From assembly GCA_021904315.1 (NCBI GenBank), contig CM038920.1, positions 5,890,001-5,954,000 on the forward strand: a stretch of DNA of 64,000 nucleotides, read 5' to 3'. This document shows, piece by piece, positions 51,404 to 61,944 of this stretch. Source of the stretch: Sphagnum magellanicum (taxonomy: Eukaryota; Streptophyta; Sphagnopsida; Sphagnales; Sphagnaceae). A program made the position numbers and the translations under genes. Positions within the stretch are counted from its first letter, which is position 1. Each line of letters begins with the position of its first letter. Below the pieces are notes generated by a model. It had not been told where the DNA came from and did no database searches. It worked only from the letters and a program-made list of their open reading frames with translations.

Positions 51404-51410
51404 TATAAAA
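51404..51410 (+). promoter_or_regulatory. TATA box of the DUF3455 gene
   Basis: TATAAAA, preceded by a CTTCTTCTTCTTC pyrimidine patch and followed by GGCCGGCCC. Transcription would start near 51435, leaving a leader of about 350 bases. Confidence 0.65.
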
Positions 51411-51438
51411 GGCCGGCCCAGCACCCACTTCTCTATTG

Positions 51439-51540
51439 CAGTTTTTCTTCATCCTCTAAAGTAATTCCATGCACTACCAACCTCTATCTCAGTTTTTCTT
51501 CATCCTCTAGAGTAATTCCATGCACCACCAACTATTTGTG
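51439..51540 (+). repeat. 51-bp duplication in the 5' leader
   Basis: CAGTTTTTCTTCATCCTCTA starts at 51439 and 51490, and each copy runs on through GTAATTCCATGCAC and ACCAAC. The copies differ at only a few bases. Confidence 0.85.
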
Positions 51541-51789
51541 CGTTTCGAGCCCTCCCTTTGGAATACTTGTCTGCAATAGAGATCTAGCTATAGCACCCAT
51601 CTGAAGCTCAGGCAGCTGCAACTGCAACAAGTAAGTCCAGCCAGCAGCAGATCTGATCTGAGTACAGCTTCTGCAAGTAACTCTAGTCTTGCACCTAGGT
51701 TTTGTGATTACTTCCCCTCTCGCTTGGTTCACTGCGGTAGAGTCAAGTTCTGAATCTTCTCTAGTCTCAGAGGTGTTGTTCTTCGTGAC

Positions 51790-52927
51790 ATGAGAATGGG
51801 TTTCGGGCGACGTGGAAATTCTTACATTTTTTGCTTCAGAGCGCTGGTGCTACTATCTCTAGGCATCTATGTTTTGGCTGCAAGGGATCTACTATCGGAA
51901 GCGCCTGCTGGCGCTGATCCTTTAGCCAATATACAGATACCGGCTATACTGCAGCCGCCTTCGGGATTCGAGCTCCATGCTGCTTATCCTGCGAAAGGGT
52001 ACCAATATTACAGGTACAACGGATCCTCCTGGGTGAACTTCAACGCTTCCGCCATCTTGAGGGACCCTGCAACCAACCAGAAAGTCGCTCGTCATTTCTT
52101 CCTCACCCATCCTGATGCTCTTGGCGGTCAACCCTCTTGGGAATCACTCAATCCGCGCTCACCCAGTATAGTCACGGCCAAATCCATCGAAAGCATTCAA
52201 GTCTCCAAGAACAGCATCAATTGGGTGCTTCTCAAAGCCACTCATACCACAGGAAGCAGGTGAGAATCATCACTCCCGTGCAAGAAGTCTTTTCTCTTGG
52301 GCAACAATATTTAGTACCAGTCGGTGACCAGTCAGGGCTTTATTTTGTTAATAACTAGACCTTCTTCAATTTCATTTGTATCATTCGATGTTCAAATCTC
52401 AGGAATCTTACGAAACAAAAGGTATCTTCAAGTTTCAGAAATCTTATGAAATGGAAAGGTGGTTTGAGAACTTTGAGATGACAAGGAAACCCATTTCCTC
52501 AACCATCTCAAAAGCTGAAACTGTGGGTTTCGGATTCTTCAAAACCGTTTCTAGCTCTAGTAGTCCATGTAGCAACGCACAATGCGTCTTACACATTTCA
52601 TGAAGTTTTGGCTAGGATTGGGATATGGCAGCCATGAACACAAAATTCATTTATTTTGGCAACAACATAGATGAGATTCAGAACCTCCAGAGTTTGACAT
52701 TTGTTTCTCATGTGCATTTGAAACAAGTCTGTAAACAAAGCCTGAATTGTGCTTCTTCTTCTTTTTTGGGTTTTGTTTTTTTCAGGAAAGAATTTGGAGA
52801 TGTGGCATATGTGCAAAGATTGGCAACAGTTGCAGGGCTTCCTCCCACTTCAACAAAAGGAGCCAAAGTGGGTGATGTGAGGAAATCAAAGTACTCTGCT
52901 GTTTACACTTTCTATGTTCCATCATAA
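51790..52927 (+). CDS. Secreted DUF3455 domain protein
   Basis: Two exons, 51790-52259 and 52786-52927, with GT-AG borders and a matching phase, give 203 residues. The N-terminus is basic, then hydrophobic at about 12-31 (FRALVLLSLGIYVLAA), a signal peptide or anchor. The DUF3455-like domain runs from about 55 to the end: GFELHAAYPAKGYQYYRY, a G-SSW motif, HPDALGG, SINWVLLKATHTTGSR at the exon border and, in exon 2, FGDVAYVQRLATVAGLPP and SAVYTFYVPS at the C-terminus. Family members in fungi and bacteria have the same HAEG-QxYxC, W-LLL and YIQR/TYYFY pattern, as I remember it. No enzyme activity is established and I infer none. MRM gives two possible starts; the first is used. It is isolated, with its own TATA box. 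Confidence 0.85.
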
Positions 52928-53334
52928 AATTAGGTGTCTGAGGCTTGAGGGAAAAAAAAATTCTGTAATTTTTTAGTTTTTTAGGTCGTGAATTTTTCTA
53001 GCTGTTTTGTGAAGAAGAATAGTTTCTTTTGAAATGTATTTTTTATCAGTGTAAATATTTATTTTCTGCAAAACAAAACAAAAGAAAATAAATAGTGCCT
53101 GAGAATCAGGGTTTCTTTTCCCAATTTTGGGATGTAGCCAAATTTTAGGTGTTTCAGGCTCGAGGAATTTACAATTTACCGTGATTTATCTTTTTGCAGT
53201 GAAGCTATTTTTTATGAAGAAATAGTTTCAGAAAAAAAATTGTGTTTTTATCAGTGTATATTGCGATTTCCTGCCAACATTCTCCATCTTTGCAAAATAA
53301 AAAGTGAAAAAAAAAAAAAAAAAAAAAAAAAAAA
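52928..53334 (+). repeat. Tandemly duplicated 3' flank of the DUF3455 gene
   Basis: Two drifted copies of about 215 bases. Each starts TTAGGTGT.T.AGGCT.GAG (about 52930 and 53147), includes GAAGAA.TAGTTTC and TTTTTATCAGTGTA, and ends in a GCAAAA-rich stretch before AATTTTG..ATGTAGCCAAA. The second has a run of 28 A at 53307-53334. The transcript could end in either copy. Confidence 0.7.
53087..53092 (+). terminator. Candidate polyadenylation signal, DUF3455 gene
   Basis: AATAAA, 160 bases after the stop codon, in the first copy of the duplicated 3' flank. The second copy has AATAAAAAG near 53297. Confidence 0.5.
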
Positions 53335-53390
53335 CAACAGTTGCTTGAGATCAGGGGTGTGCATTTTCAATTTTGCAATGTAGCCAAACT

Positions 53391-53520
53391 GGCAATCATC
53401 CATAAGAAGATATAGCCAAATATGGCTACAAACTAGAAACCAAAGTAGAAATTTTTCAAAGAATCCTTTTATATTCTGGCTACCTGCTGGAACCTGTAGT
53501 AAAAATCTGGAAAATTAATG
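53391..53520 (+). repeat. Palindrome-bearing dispersed repeat, copy E
   Basis: GGCAATCATCCATAAGAAGA, then TATAGCCAAATATGGCTA (one mismatch to the palindrome) at about 53411-53428, and further on TTCTGGCTACCTGCTGGAAC and GTAAAAATCTGGAAAATTA. This is the longest readable copy. Confidence 0.75.
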
Positions 53521-54376
53521 TCATTTTTTTCACAAAAATCCTTTGTGTGTGTCCAAATCATCTTTTTCAGGTTTTTTTTTTATAAAAAATCCACGCACAA
53601 ACACAATAATTCTTCCATACTCGCACCTCACCCGTACTCCGCATGGGCATCCACTTCTAGTTCATACAATCACCCCAAAAACAAAAACTTAAAGTTCCGT
53701 AGCGCCTACTTGCCTACCAAAAGATTGAATGATTCCAAAGGGGAAACATTGTTTGATTACCAACCCTTATGCATAAAATAGTAGATGATAACACTAAAGA
53801 GACTAATTGAGTTAATTGATAACCATAGATATTAGTTTGACACCTCAATTGATAACAACCAGGGTTATAAATTTTGAAAAACATTATTATTGATACCATG
53901 TGTGTGTGTGGGGGTGCAAAAGAATAAATAATAGCCTACCCAATTAATAATAATTAGTCAACAATAGTTTAAACCAATATAGGTAAGCTCTTCCCTTGTA
54001 TTCCGTGAAGCGCCGTCTTCGTCTATGAAGAGGGCTGGTCATGAGAAATAGCAGTCAGCTCAATTTGCCTTCCCCACCAAGTTAAATGTCCCATACCCGA
54101 AGTCTTGAGGCTCGACTATGTCCCGTAATTGACATCCTCTTGCCGGTTACCTGGTCCAAAGAGCCATCGAGTCAAATAAAAAGAAAAGAGACCAAACGGG
54201 GGATGGCTGAAGAGCCTAGTCAGCCTGTCAAAAAGAAAAAATTCATGGGCAGTCTGAGTTTTGGGCAGACCAGAAAAAATAAATCAGGCATTGGACAGCC
54301 CAAGAACTTTTTTAATTTGTGGGCAGCTTGAATTCTTTCACCAATTGCTAAACATTGTTTGGTATATTCATCTTAT
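53521..54376. other. Intergenic, no gene
   Basis: Mixed AT-rich sequence. An 81-residue plus frame at 54086-54331, rich in Lys and Ser, matches nothing I know. Confidence 0.4.
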
Positions 54377-54587
54377 GGTGCATTCACACTTGATGTTAAG
54401 TCAGTGTTAAATGAAAATCTAGGTGGCATCCTAGGTGGCACCCAATGTTAAATGGGTGATAGTTTAATGTTAAGTAAATGTTAACTTAACATAAAATGTT
54501 CATAATAAGTAAGTGTAAGTCCAAAATGACTAACATGGTGTTAAGGGACTCAACATTAGAATCCCTAACAACAAGTGTGAATGCACT
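54377..54587 (-). mobile_element. MITE, copy 2
   Basis: Same family as 32213-32423 but inverted. It opens GGTGCATTCACACTTGATG and closes CAAGTGTGAATGCAC. CTAGGTGGCATCCTAGGTGG and AATGTTAAATGGG are reverse complements of blocks in copy 1. Length about 210 bases. The middle has drifted. Flanking bases do not show a clear target duplication. Confidence 0.85.
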
Positions 54588-57500
54588 AGCTCATTCTATT
54601 GCAACAACTCACCCTACTTGTGTTTTTTTTTCATTGGCAAATGATACGCATATAGTTGATTCTGTTTCAAATGTATCACATATTCTTTTGTGATTACAAG
54701 AGGAATTTGGAACATTAGGACTTTTAGTGCAACCAACAAAATGTGTAACCTGATCTCCACAGGGGTTAGACTAGTTTATATCATTTTCTCCAGGTTTTTT
54801 TACACCTAAATTTAGTTTTCGTATTCATGGAATAATTGCAACATAGTTGCACATTAATTATTTCAGACACTTAGTTGCAAGGAAGTGAAGTTTTCCACAT
54901 ACATGATTTCTCATAATGAAAATTGATATTCAAATAAAAATATTGAAATGATGTTAAAATTAACATTTTTTTTCATGTCCAACCCTAATGGGTGAAAGCA
55001 CATTAAACCTCCCTAAAATAATATTTTTACGATCAACTTTTTGGTAATGTATGAACATCACATCTTTAATTATTTTTATTTTTAAAACATATATTTGATT
55101 AGTTTTAGACTTAAGTTAGTCAATTATTTTTAAAAATCCAACAAACATTGAAGAACTTGAATGTATGAAATATAGTTGGGACAAAATAATACCCATCACA
55201 TAGTTTGAAAAATTGCATGTATACTTCAAAATTAAAGTTATGGGTGGAATTTTTGGATGAATTTCTTTATGGGGAATGATATTAATATACATCAATCAAT
55301 TTTTAAACCATTTAAAGTTTGAAGTTTTTGGATAAAACCTTGTTCATAATTTTTTTCTTACAGTTTTTAGCGATAAATGCATAATGATATTTTCTTACTT
55401 TTAAAAACCCACTACTGTATGAAAGATGAAGAAATTTAAGAGTTGGGTGTTCCATTATTTTTTCAATTTTCTTTGTTTGGTACTGTTTCATGAACCACAA
55501 ATTCATGAAACCCTATGGTTGTTAAAAAATGTACATTATATATTTTATGTAGATTGATTATATCTAATCCTCTTCATCTAATTGTTGGATCAAAATTAAT
55601 TTTGATTAAAAGTTCACTTTAAGTTCCAAAATGTTATGATGGAAACTTTAAATTTTTTAACTTGTGTCTAAGATAATCAAAGGATGTCATTGAGATTTCA
55701 ACTTATTGTGTATTATGATACTTGTTGTAGATCACTTTTTTGGGTGAAAAATGGCCACCCTTATTGTGTTTTTACCCTAATTCAAACAATTTAAAACACG
55801 TCTATAAAATATTGGTTTCAACAAAATCAATTTAAATATCTAAATGGATTTTACAATATTTTTTGATTGGGTGCAAATATGTTCAAAGGATCCAACATCA
55901 TTATTTTGTAAATGATTGTGAATCCTTTCTTGGTCATTTTCATTTTTTCATATGCAATTTTTTAAAAATTAACTCTATTGCATAAAATTATGCTAGTATA
56001 TCACATGTTTTGTGTTAATCAATATGAATTTTTAAATAGTGCAAAATTTGCCTAATTTTTCATTTTGTTTTGATAAACTATCATAATTTTGAATATATCA
56101 AAATATGTTAATTATTTTAGGTTTAAGTTTCTTATATGATAAGCTACAACTTTGTTTATATGTCATGCACATCACTCACCATTTACATGTTGTAAAAAGG
56201 CTTTTGAAATATTGAAAATTTGAAATATAATTTGAATTTTGAAAATTTTAAAATTCCATAAATTTTGAATTGTGAGTGTTTTTTGAATGTGGTAATAAGT
56301 TATTATCATATCTCTTATTTCATCAAAAAAATTATTTAAAAAATCCTTTAGGGTCCTAATTTGCAAAATTGATTGTTTTTACTTGATTATTCTTCAAATT
56401 CAAGAGTCTTTTGCTAAAACCAAAACCCAAAATTGAATATAATGAATTTTGAATTTGAATTCCTCAATAATGAAATTAGTCATTTGACACAACTTTGAAT
56501 GAATAACATAACTTTAAAATACTAAAACAAAAAAAAATGTAAAAAAGTTTATAGTTTTCATCACTATTCGAGATGACCCTAAACCTTTTCAACATATTTG
56601 CATTCAACTATCAAGTTTTTATTTTAAATCTTAAAAGAAATAGACGACCTTTTTTATTTTTATTTTTCATTCTAAATGTTATGATACTTCAAAATTTGAT
56701 GGTCCAAAATTGTAAGCATGTTCTCCAACTCCATTGCAAGTAAAAATTCCATTATCATATTTTTTAGACTATCCTTAAATACACCCTAAAATGCAAAATC
56801 CACCTTCGATCAAATATCAATACTTTTATTTTATTGTTTTCAAAATTGGGAAGATCAAAATATAAGTTTTAATTTTTCATCTCATTTTTCTTCAAACTTT
56901 CAAATGCATTTGAATTTTATAGAAAAAGACTTGACTAACCCAAAAACTTTTGCCATTATGAAATCCATAAAAGTTCATTGTAGTGTGTAATTACCTATCA
57001 TTCAATGTTGGTCAAAAACTTAAAAAAAGTTGATTATCAATAAGAATACCAATTAAAATGCATTGGTAAATTCTTATTGTCAATTCATAAGTTTTTTGAA
57101 AATTGGTTTAACCACCTACCTATATGCTAGGAGTTTTCATATAGGTAGGTTTTCAATCCTTAAAAACTAGCTTGTTTGTTGCACTTTTCCATTCCTTTTA
57201 TTCGAGAATTTGAAATTTCTTAGAGATTGAATAACCACCTTCATTTAATTTTTGGCTTGATTGACATAGATTTATTACAAATCATAGACTGATAAGTAAC
57301 AAGCCGTTGATGGTAATTGAACCTTTTGGTGTAGAAAACAATTGTTTGTTTTGTTTTATGTGTATGTTGTACGCTTGTATGTGCATATGCTCTTATTTTC
57401 ATTTGACATTTGCCACAATATGCATTTGAAACCAAAATAACAACATGCAAAAAATGACATTTGTTGGCATTTGGCCTTTGTAACTTTTTACTTAACTTAC

Positions 57501-58800
57501 TTAAGTCACAATTGTGGTTTGGTTTTGATATTAGAAATAGAAGAAGATCAAAAAAGAGGAGAAAGAAACAAAAGGAGACAAATAGGGAGTGCCATGGCTA
57601 CTATGGACCTTCATGCATTCTTTGCTTATAGTTTTAGTTTTTCTTAGCACCTTAAAGTTGCTTTAATTTCACCTTGACACAAACTCAATTTTCTTTTGCT
57701 CTAATTTTTCTTTTGTTAAATTTGCTCAAGGGTTTTTATTTGGTCCCTTCATCTTTCTTATGTTCCAAGAATGTTGCAATAAAATTTTGAATGATATTTT
57801 AGTGTTATTTCTTTCTACCAAGAAAGGAAGGAAAAATGCTTATGATGTCATTGTTGTATTTAACTTTATGTTCATGTGTTTTTTTTCAGATTAATTAATG
57901 TGATTTGATTATTTTATGGGCATTACTTTTTGTGGTTTGTGTTTTTTGAGTCTAATTTTTTTGGAAGGGATTTTTTTCCTATAACCTTTTTAAAATGGAA
58001 TATGTGTTTGTGTCAAGGTGAAAACGATTACTTTCTTAAAAACATGAAGATAAATTCCAATTTATGATATTTTCTTGCCTTGTTTTATGCCTATTGTTTG
58101 GCACAAACATTCTTTGGGGTAATCTTGTTGTAGATTGGTGTAAACAATTTGTAATGTTCTCGATAGTTTGATGATTTAAAGCTTGAGGATGGGAATTTTT
58201 TTTTAATCTATTTACAATGTAGTTCATTCTTAATGTAATCTCTACTTGGGGGTGCTTTTCACAATTGTTCACCAAAGGTCAATCTAAATTGAGACCTTCC
58301 CATCTAAATGACTATGAAGAAAATGGAAGAATTGGTCAACATTGGTATCATCATATTAAACTAGATGGTCATTAGTTGAAAATGTCCAAAATATATATCT
58401 ATGAAACTTTCTGAAAAGCTAGACATAATAATATATTAAGGTAGAGTAAAAGATTTGTCATCTATAAAACTTAACAAGGTCAACATACATTACATGTAAG
58501 GTAACACCTAAAGAAAATTACATTCTCAAAACAAACAACTAGACAATAGAACTAAGGGGCAATATTTTCAAAAATGCTTTCTCCTTGGGCATTATGCTTT
58601 GTAAAACATTGATATCACAATTCCTAAACATGATTTTTATGATTATGACAACTTGTACCTAAAGTCCAAACTTAGTCATGTACTCAAATGTAAACATTAA
58701 TCACACCATTTCTATTACTTTAGTCATATAAACGATTATATGACTATAATTATGACTACATGATTTGTATTCATTTTCAAATACATAATAATCATCACTA
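54588..58800. other. Very AT-rich intergenic, no gene
   Basis: No coding, RNA or repeat family was recognised in over 4 kb. Scattered TTGCAAC motifs occur near 54835-54885. Confidence 0.45.
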
Positions 58801-59280
58801 TCTAAGCCGTTTGAGATGACCCTAGGTAAGCTAACATAGGAATGCCTAGGTTAGTTTAAATAAACTTTAAATAGGCCTAGGTCAACCAAGGCTTGAATAG
58901 GTTAGCATAGGTTAGCCTAGCATTATTAGAAAAATTGGTATTTTTCACTAGCAAATCTAGTAAAAAAAAATACCTAATTTGAACATGTGTAAAAAAGACC
59001 ACTCAATCATTTTAGACAAGTTGATTTTGACATGTCCATTATGATTAGGGTGGTTTTTTTTATGGCAAAGTAAGGACCATTTGATTGGTCATTTTGACTA
59101 GTCAAAATTTTGCCCATATCCAAAAAACATTTGTGACAAGTAGGTAGGTAGGTTGTAAAAAAACAAGCAAGTAAATAGGTACGTGGTAGCCTAGCCTAAT
59201 ATACCCTATCCTACTTGACATACCTTAACCTAACCTATTATATCCTACTTAGATTATCCTATACCTATCTTAGCCCTTTA
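58801..59280. repeat. TAGG/CCTA-rich degenerate simple repeat
   Basis: GGTTAGCCTAG, TAGGTAGGTAGG and CCTAACCTA words with no strict period, like 43781-44370 and 63417-64000. A block of other sequence (58921-59130) interrupts it. Confidence 0.65.
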
Positions 59281-59289
59281 AGCATGTGC

Positions 59290-59372
59290 ATAGGTTATAA
59301 TGTTAGGAATTGAACCCTTGACCTCCCTAATAATAAACAAAGTCCTTAACCAATGGACCACACCATCAAAAT
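59290..59372 (-). repeat. tRNA-like pol III promoter, probable SINE head
   Basis: On the minus strand TGGTCCATTGGTTAAGG (A-box-like, 59344-59360) is followed 35 bases later by GGTCAAGGGTTCAATTCC (B box GGTTCAATTCC, 59306-59316). Spacing and order fit a tRNA or a tRNA-derived SINE. It does not fold into a good cloverleaf by eye, so it is not called a functional tRNA gene. Confidence 0.5.
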
Positions 59373-59858
59373 GTGTTCAACTTTTGTCAATTTTTTTATT
59401 TCACATGTTTATTTAAACACTTCGTTACAAAATTATGAGGTATGAAAATATATAGGTTGTAAGGGATAGGTGGATGCGTGGGTAGGTAAGTACATAATAT
59501 TATATATAGTAAAGGAAGGAAATAACTTCCCCTGACTCCGCTCGGACAGGTGGCACTACAGCTTTCTGCCCACCAAGAATGGGATGGACAGTGGCCACGG
59601 ACAATGGCTAGAGAGAGAGAGTGTGTGTGTGTGTGTGTTCAAAGGACCACAACATTTCCTAAAAGAACCGGCGAAGAACCACCGGTTGGCTAGAACCGAT
59701 ACGTTTTTTGAAAACACCGGAAAATAATCAGCTGCGATTTACGAAGTCAGATCTTTGGATCTTTGAGAACTGTCGGTCCATGACCCTCATACCTGATACT
59801 TGCCTGCCGATTCCTATAGGGGAGGATCTTCGGAGTCCTAGAGGGAGCAAGGGAGAGA

Positions 59859-60315
59859 GGGAGGCAATGGGTACCTCCAGACGGATAGTGGCCACGGACA
59901 GTTAAGGTAGTTTTGGTACATAGTTATGGGCCTCAAAATAATGACAAAGTCAAAGAACCGGCCAACGAAGTGACAATTCTTCCACGAAAACCATTAGCTC
60001 GGCAAGGTTGTTGAAATGAAAGGAACCGACGGTTCTTTTGTTCCTGTTGGGTTCTCAAGAACCGGAATCGAAAGGTTAAAGAATTAGAGTGGGAAATGTG
60101 AAGGATCGGGCGGGGGGATCCATGGGTTAAAGAACCGGAGTGGGAAATGGGAAGGACCGGCCGGGGGGGATCGACGGGTTAAAGAACCGGAGTGGGAAAT
60201 GCGAAGGACCGGGCGGGGGGCTTGACGTGTTAAAGAACTAGAGTGGGAAATGCGAAGGACCGGGCGGGGGGGGTCGACGGGGTAAAGAACCGGAGTGGGG
60301 AATGCGAAGGACCAG
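59859..60315 (+). repeat. Left inverted-repeat arm with five 52-bp units
   Basis: Unique outer part 59859-60070, then units marked by GGTTAAAGAA or GGTAAAGAA at 60074, 60126, 60178, 60229 and 60281. Each unit reads AAAGAACCGGAGTGGGAAAT, G-GAAGGACCGG and a G run, then TCGACGG. Confidence 0.88.
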
Positions 60316-60391
60316 GGCGGCGGGGGGGGACCAATGGTTGTTTGAAAAGAAATTTTTTTTTAATAAACTAAAAACATCAACCAAACATTGT
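60302..60391 (+). repeat. Direct repeat bracketing the cargo, left copy
   Basis: TGCGAAGGACCAGGGCGGCG through GGTTGTTTGAAAAGAAA to CATCAACCAAACATTGT. It is repeated in the same orientation at 61813-61903. The captured gene begins directly after it. Confidence 0.85.
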
Positions 60392-61008
60392 AAGAGACGA
60401 AGGAGAAGCCCAAGCTGGAGTCATAGTCAAAGTCGGTCTCCTGGAGAGAATCGATGGCAACGACACAATCGCAGCCGATCCCCACTTCGGAGGCACCAGC
60501 GCAGCCGATCATACAGGTTTGTGCTTTGAGCAAAAACACCCTGAAAATCAAGCTTAGACTCTCAGTAGGAGCCTTGCACAACACTAAGAATTCTGCTCAA
60601 TCCAGATTTAGTGATGGTGCATTTTCTCTTTTTGTGTTGGTTTCTCAATGTAGTCACTCTTCAAGGCGACACCGAAGCTACAATCCATCACCTCCCCCAC
60701 GGGATTCTAGAGCAGGTGCCAAGAGAAGTTGGGGTGGTGACAACAAGTTTCAAGAGCGGGGGGGGAGGAAGGAGGGGAGGACGGGGAGAGACAGGTGGTG
60801 GGGGTGCACCACCTGCATGCTTTGATTTCTCTCAGGGAAAGTGCCATTGTGGAAATTCATGCTGGTTTTTACATGCAGACCACAACAACCTTGGAGCTTC
60901 TTCTGGTGACCCAGGTAGAGGAGGGGGACGGTATGGGTCCAGGAGTGGTGGTGGTGGTGGTGGTGGTGGTGAGTCATCTTCTGGGTGGGCAGATGAGAGT
61001 TCCAAGGG
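60392..61008 (+). pseudogene. Captured fragment of an RS-rich CCCH zinc-finger protein gene
   Basis: Two exons with their intron: about 60392-60516, donor GTTTGT, then acceptor TGTAG and 60654 to about 61008. Exon 1 is an RS region (RRRRSPSWSHSQSRSP). Exon 2 continues SHSSRRHRSYNPSPPPRDSR. After a G run at about 60757-60763 the reading frame shifts by one. The new frame holds a Gly/Arg stretch, then APPACFDFSQGKCHCGNSCW ending FLH, a CCCH finger of spacing C-x7-C-x5-C-x3-H (about 60822-60880), and a Gly-rich tail. Plant CCCH proteins with RS regions act in nuclear RNA processing. There is no start codon or 3' end of the gene, so this is a piece copied from elsewhere with its intron, not a retrocopy. 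The frameshift lies in a homopolymer and could be a sequencing error. Confidence 0.78.
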
Positions 61009-61054
61009 ACGAATGGATGGAAAGGACGACCACCCAAGGATACTATAGAAGTAG
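61009..61054 (+). repeat. 5'-truncated 3' end of the 735-bp repeat
   Basis: GACGAATGGATGGAAAGGAC and CCACCCAAGGATACTATAGA match the last bases of the repeat copies ending near 24262 and 61790. It abuts a full copy directly, so two units stand head to tail here. Confidence 0.7.
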
Positions 61055-61790
61055 ACTAGTGGGTACCCGTGACCTTTGGACACTGTGAAGTCCCCCAAAA
61101 GTGAATGGGGGGGGGGGCGAGCAAAAAAAGACAAAATTATCAAATATATTTGGTTGGTTTTGAGTGTGTAGTCAAAGATATAGAAGCATGATTACAGTTG
61201 TTTACTTCATTTCCGGCTTTATAGCCAGTTTTGGCACAATCTTCTTGAAGAAGGTTGCCACATTTTTTTATGGAAGATCCCCACTGTGGCTACAAACAAA
61301 AAATCTTAGAAAAATAAAATGAAAAACAACACTGCTAGGGACGACCTGGGGTCGGTCGCTCTTGGCAACTACCTCCTTACTATGAGATAAATTGCCACAT
61401 GATTGTCTCCTCCATTCCATGGATGGATGATGGGACCCCCACCCCCAATAGAAAAAATTAAAAAATTCTCCCTTTCCCCTTCTCCCCAAAACCCAAAAAA
61501 AGGAAAAAATTGGCTACACTAATTGCATACCGAGCCTTCCTCAGTGCCTGCTTGAAATTTTTATTATGGGCCAATACCCCTTCATAACAGGATGGATACC
61601 TATTGTGCTATAAATAGGGCAGAATGGGCAATTCCCTGAAATAATGGAGTTTTGCAATTTAAGAAGGGCCCGCGCCCTCCCCCTCTTTGCCTTGGATGGA
61701 TGGAGGGACGGATGGATGACAAGATGGACGACAAGACGGATGGATGGAAAGGACGACCACCCAAGGATATTATATAAGTAGATATACACA
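61055..61790 (+). repeat. 735-bp dispersed repeat, copy 2
   Basis: Near-identical to 23526-24262. It has the same ACTAGTGGGTACCCGTGAC start, G run, CTATAAATAGGG box near 61608, GGATGGATGGA-rich tail and CCAAGGATATTATATAAGTA end. Differences are mostly single bases, which implies recent spread. Confidence 0.85.
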
Positions 61791-61812
61791 CCTAATTTGT
61801 CATGTCTTATTG

Positions 61813-61903
61813 AATCCATGCGAAGGACCGGGGCGGCGGGGGGGGACCAACGGTTGTTTGAAAAGAAAAGTTTTTTTAAAAAACCAAAAACATCAACCAA
61901 ACA
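61813..61903 (+). repeat. Direct repeat bracketing the cargo, right copy
   Basis: Same orientation as 60302-60391, and about 93 percent alike by eye. After it the sequence returns to element DNA (TGAAATAACACACATGTGC) before the right arm. Confidence 0.85.
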
Positions 61904-61944
61904 TTGTTGAAATAACACACATGTGCATTATGCACGGGGTTAAC

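Noticed and set aside
59290-59372. Functional tRNA gene
   Set aside because: A and B boxes are present, but no convincing acceptor stem or anticodon arm could be drawn by eye.
60832-61143. 103-residue minus frame opposite the zinc-finger piece
   Set aside because: Antisense shadow of the Gly-rich tail (Pro runs). The plus strand has the CCCH signature.
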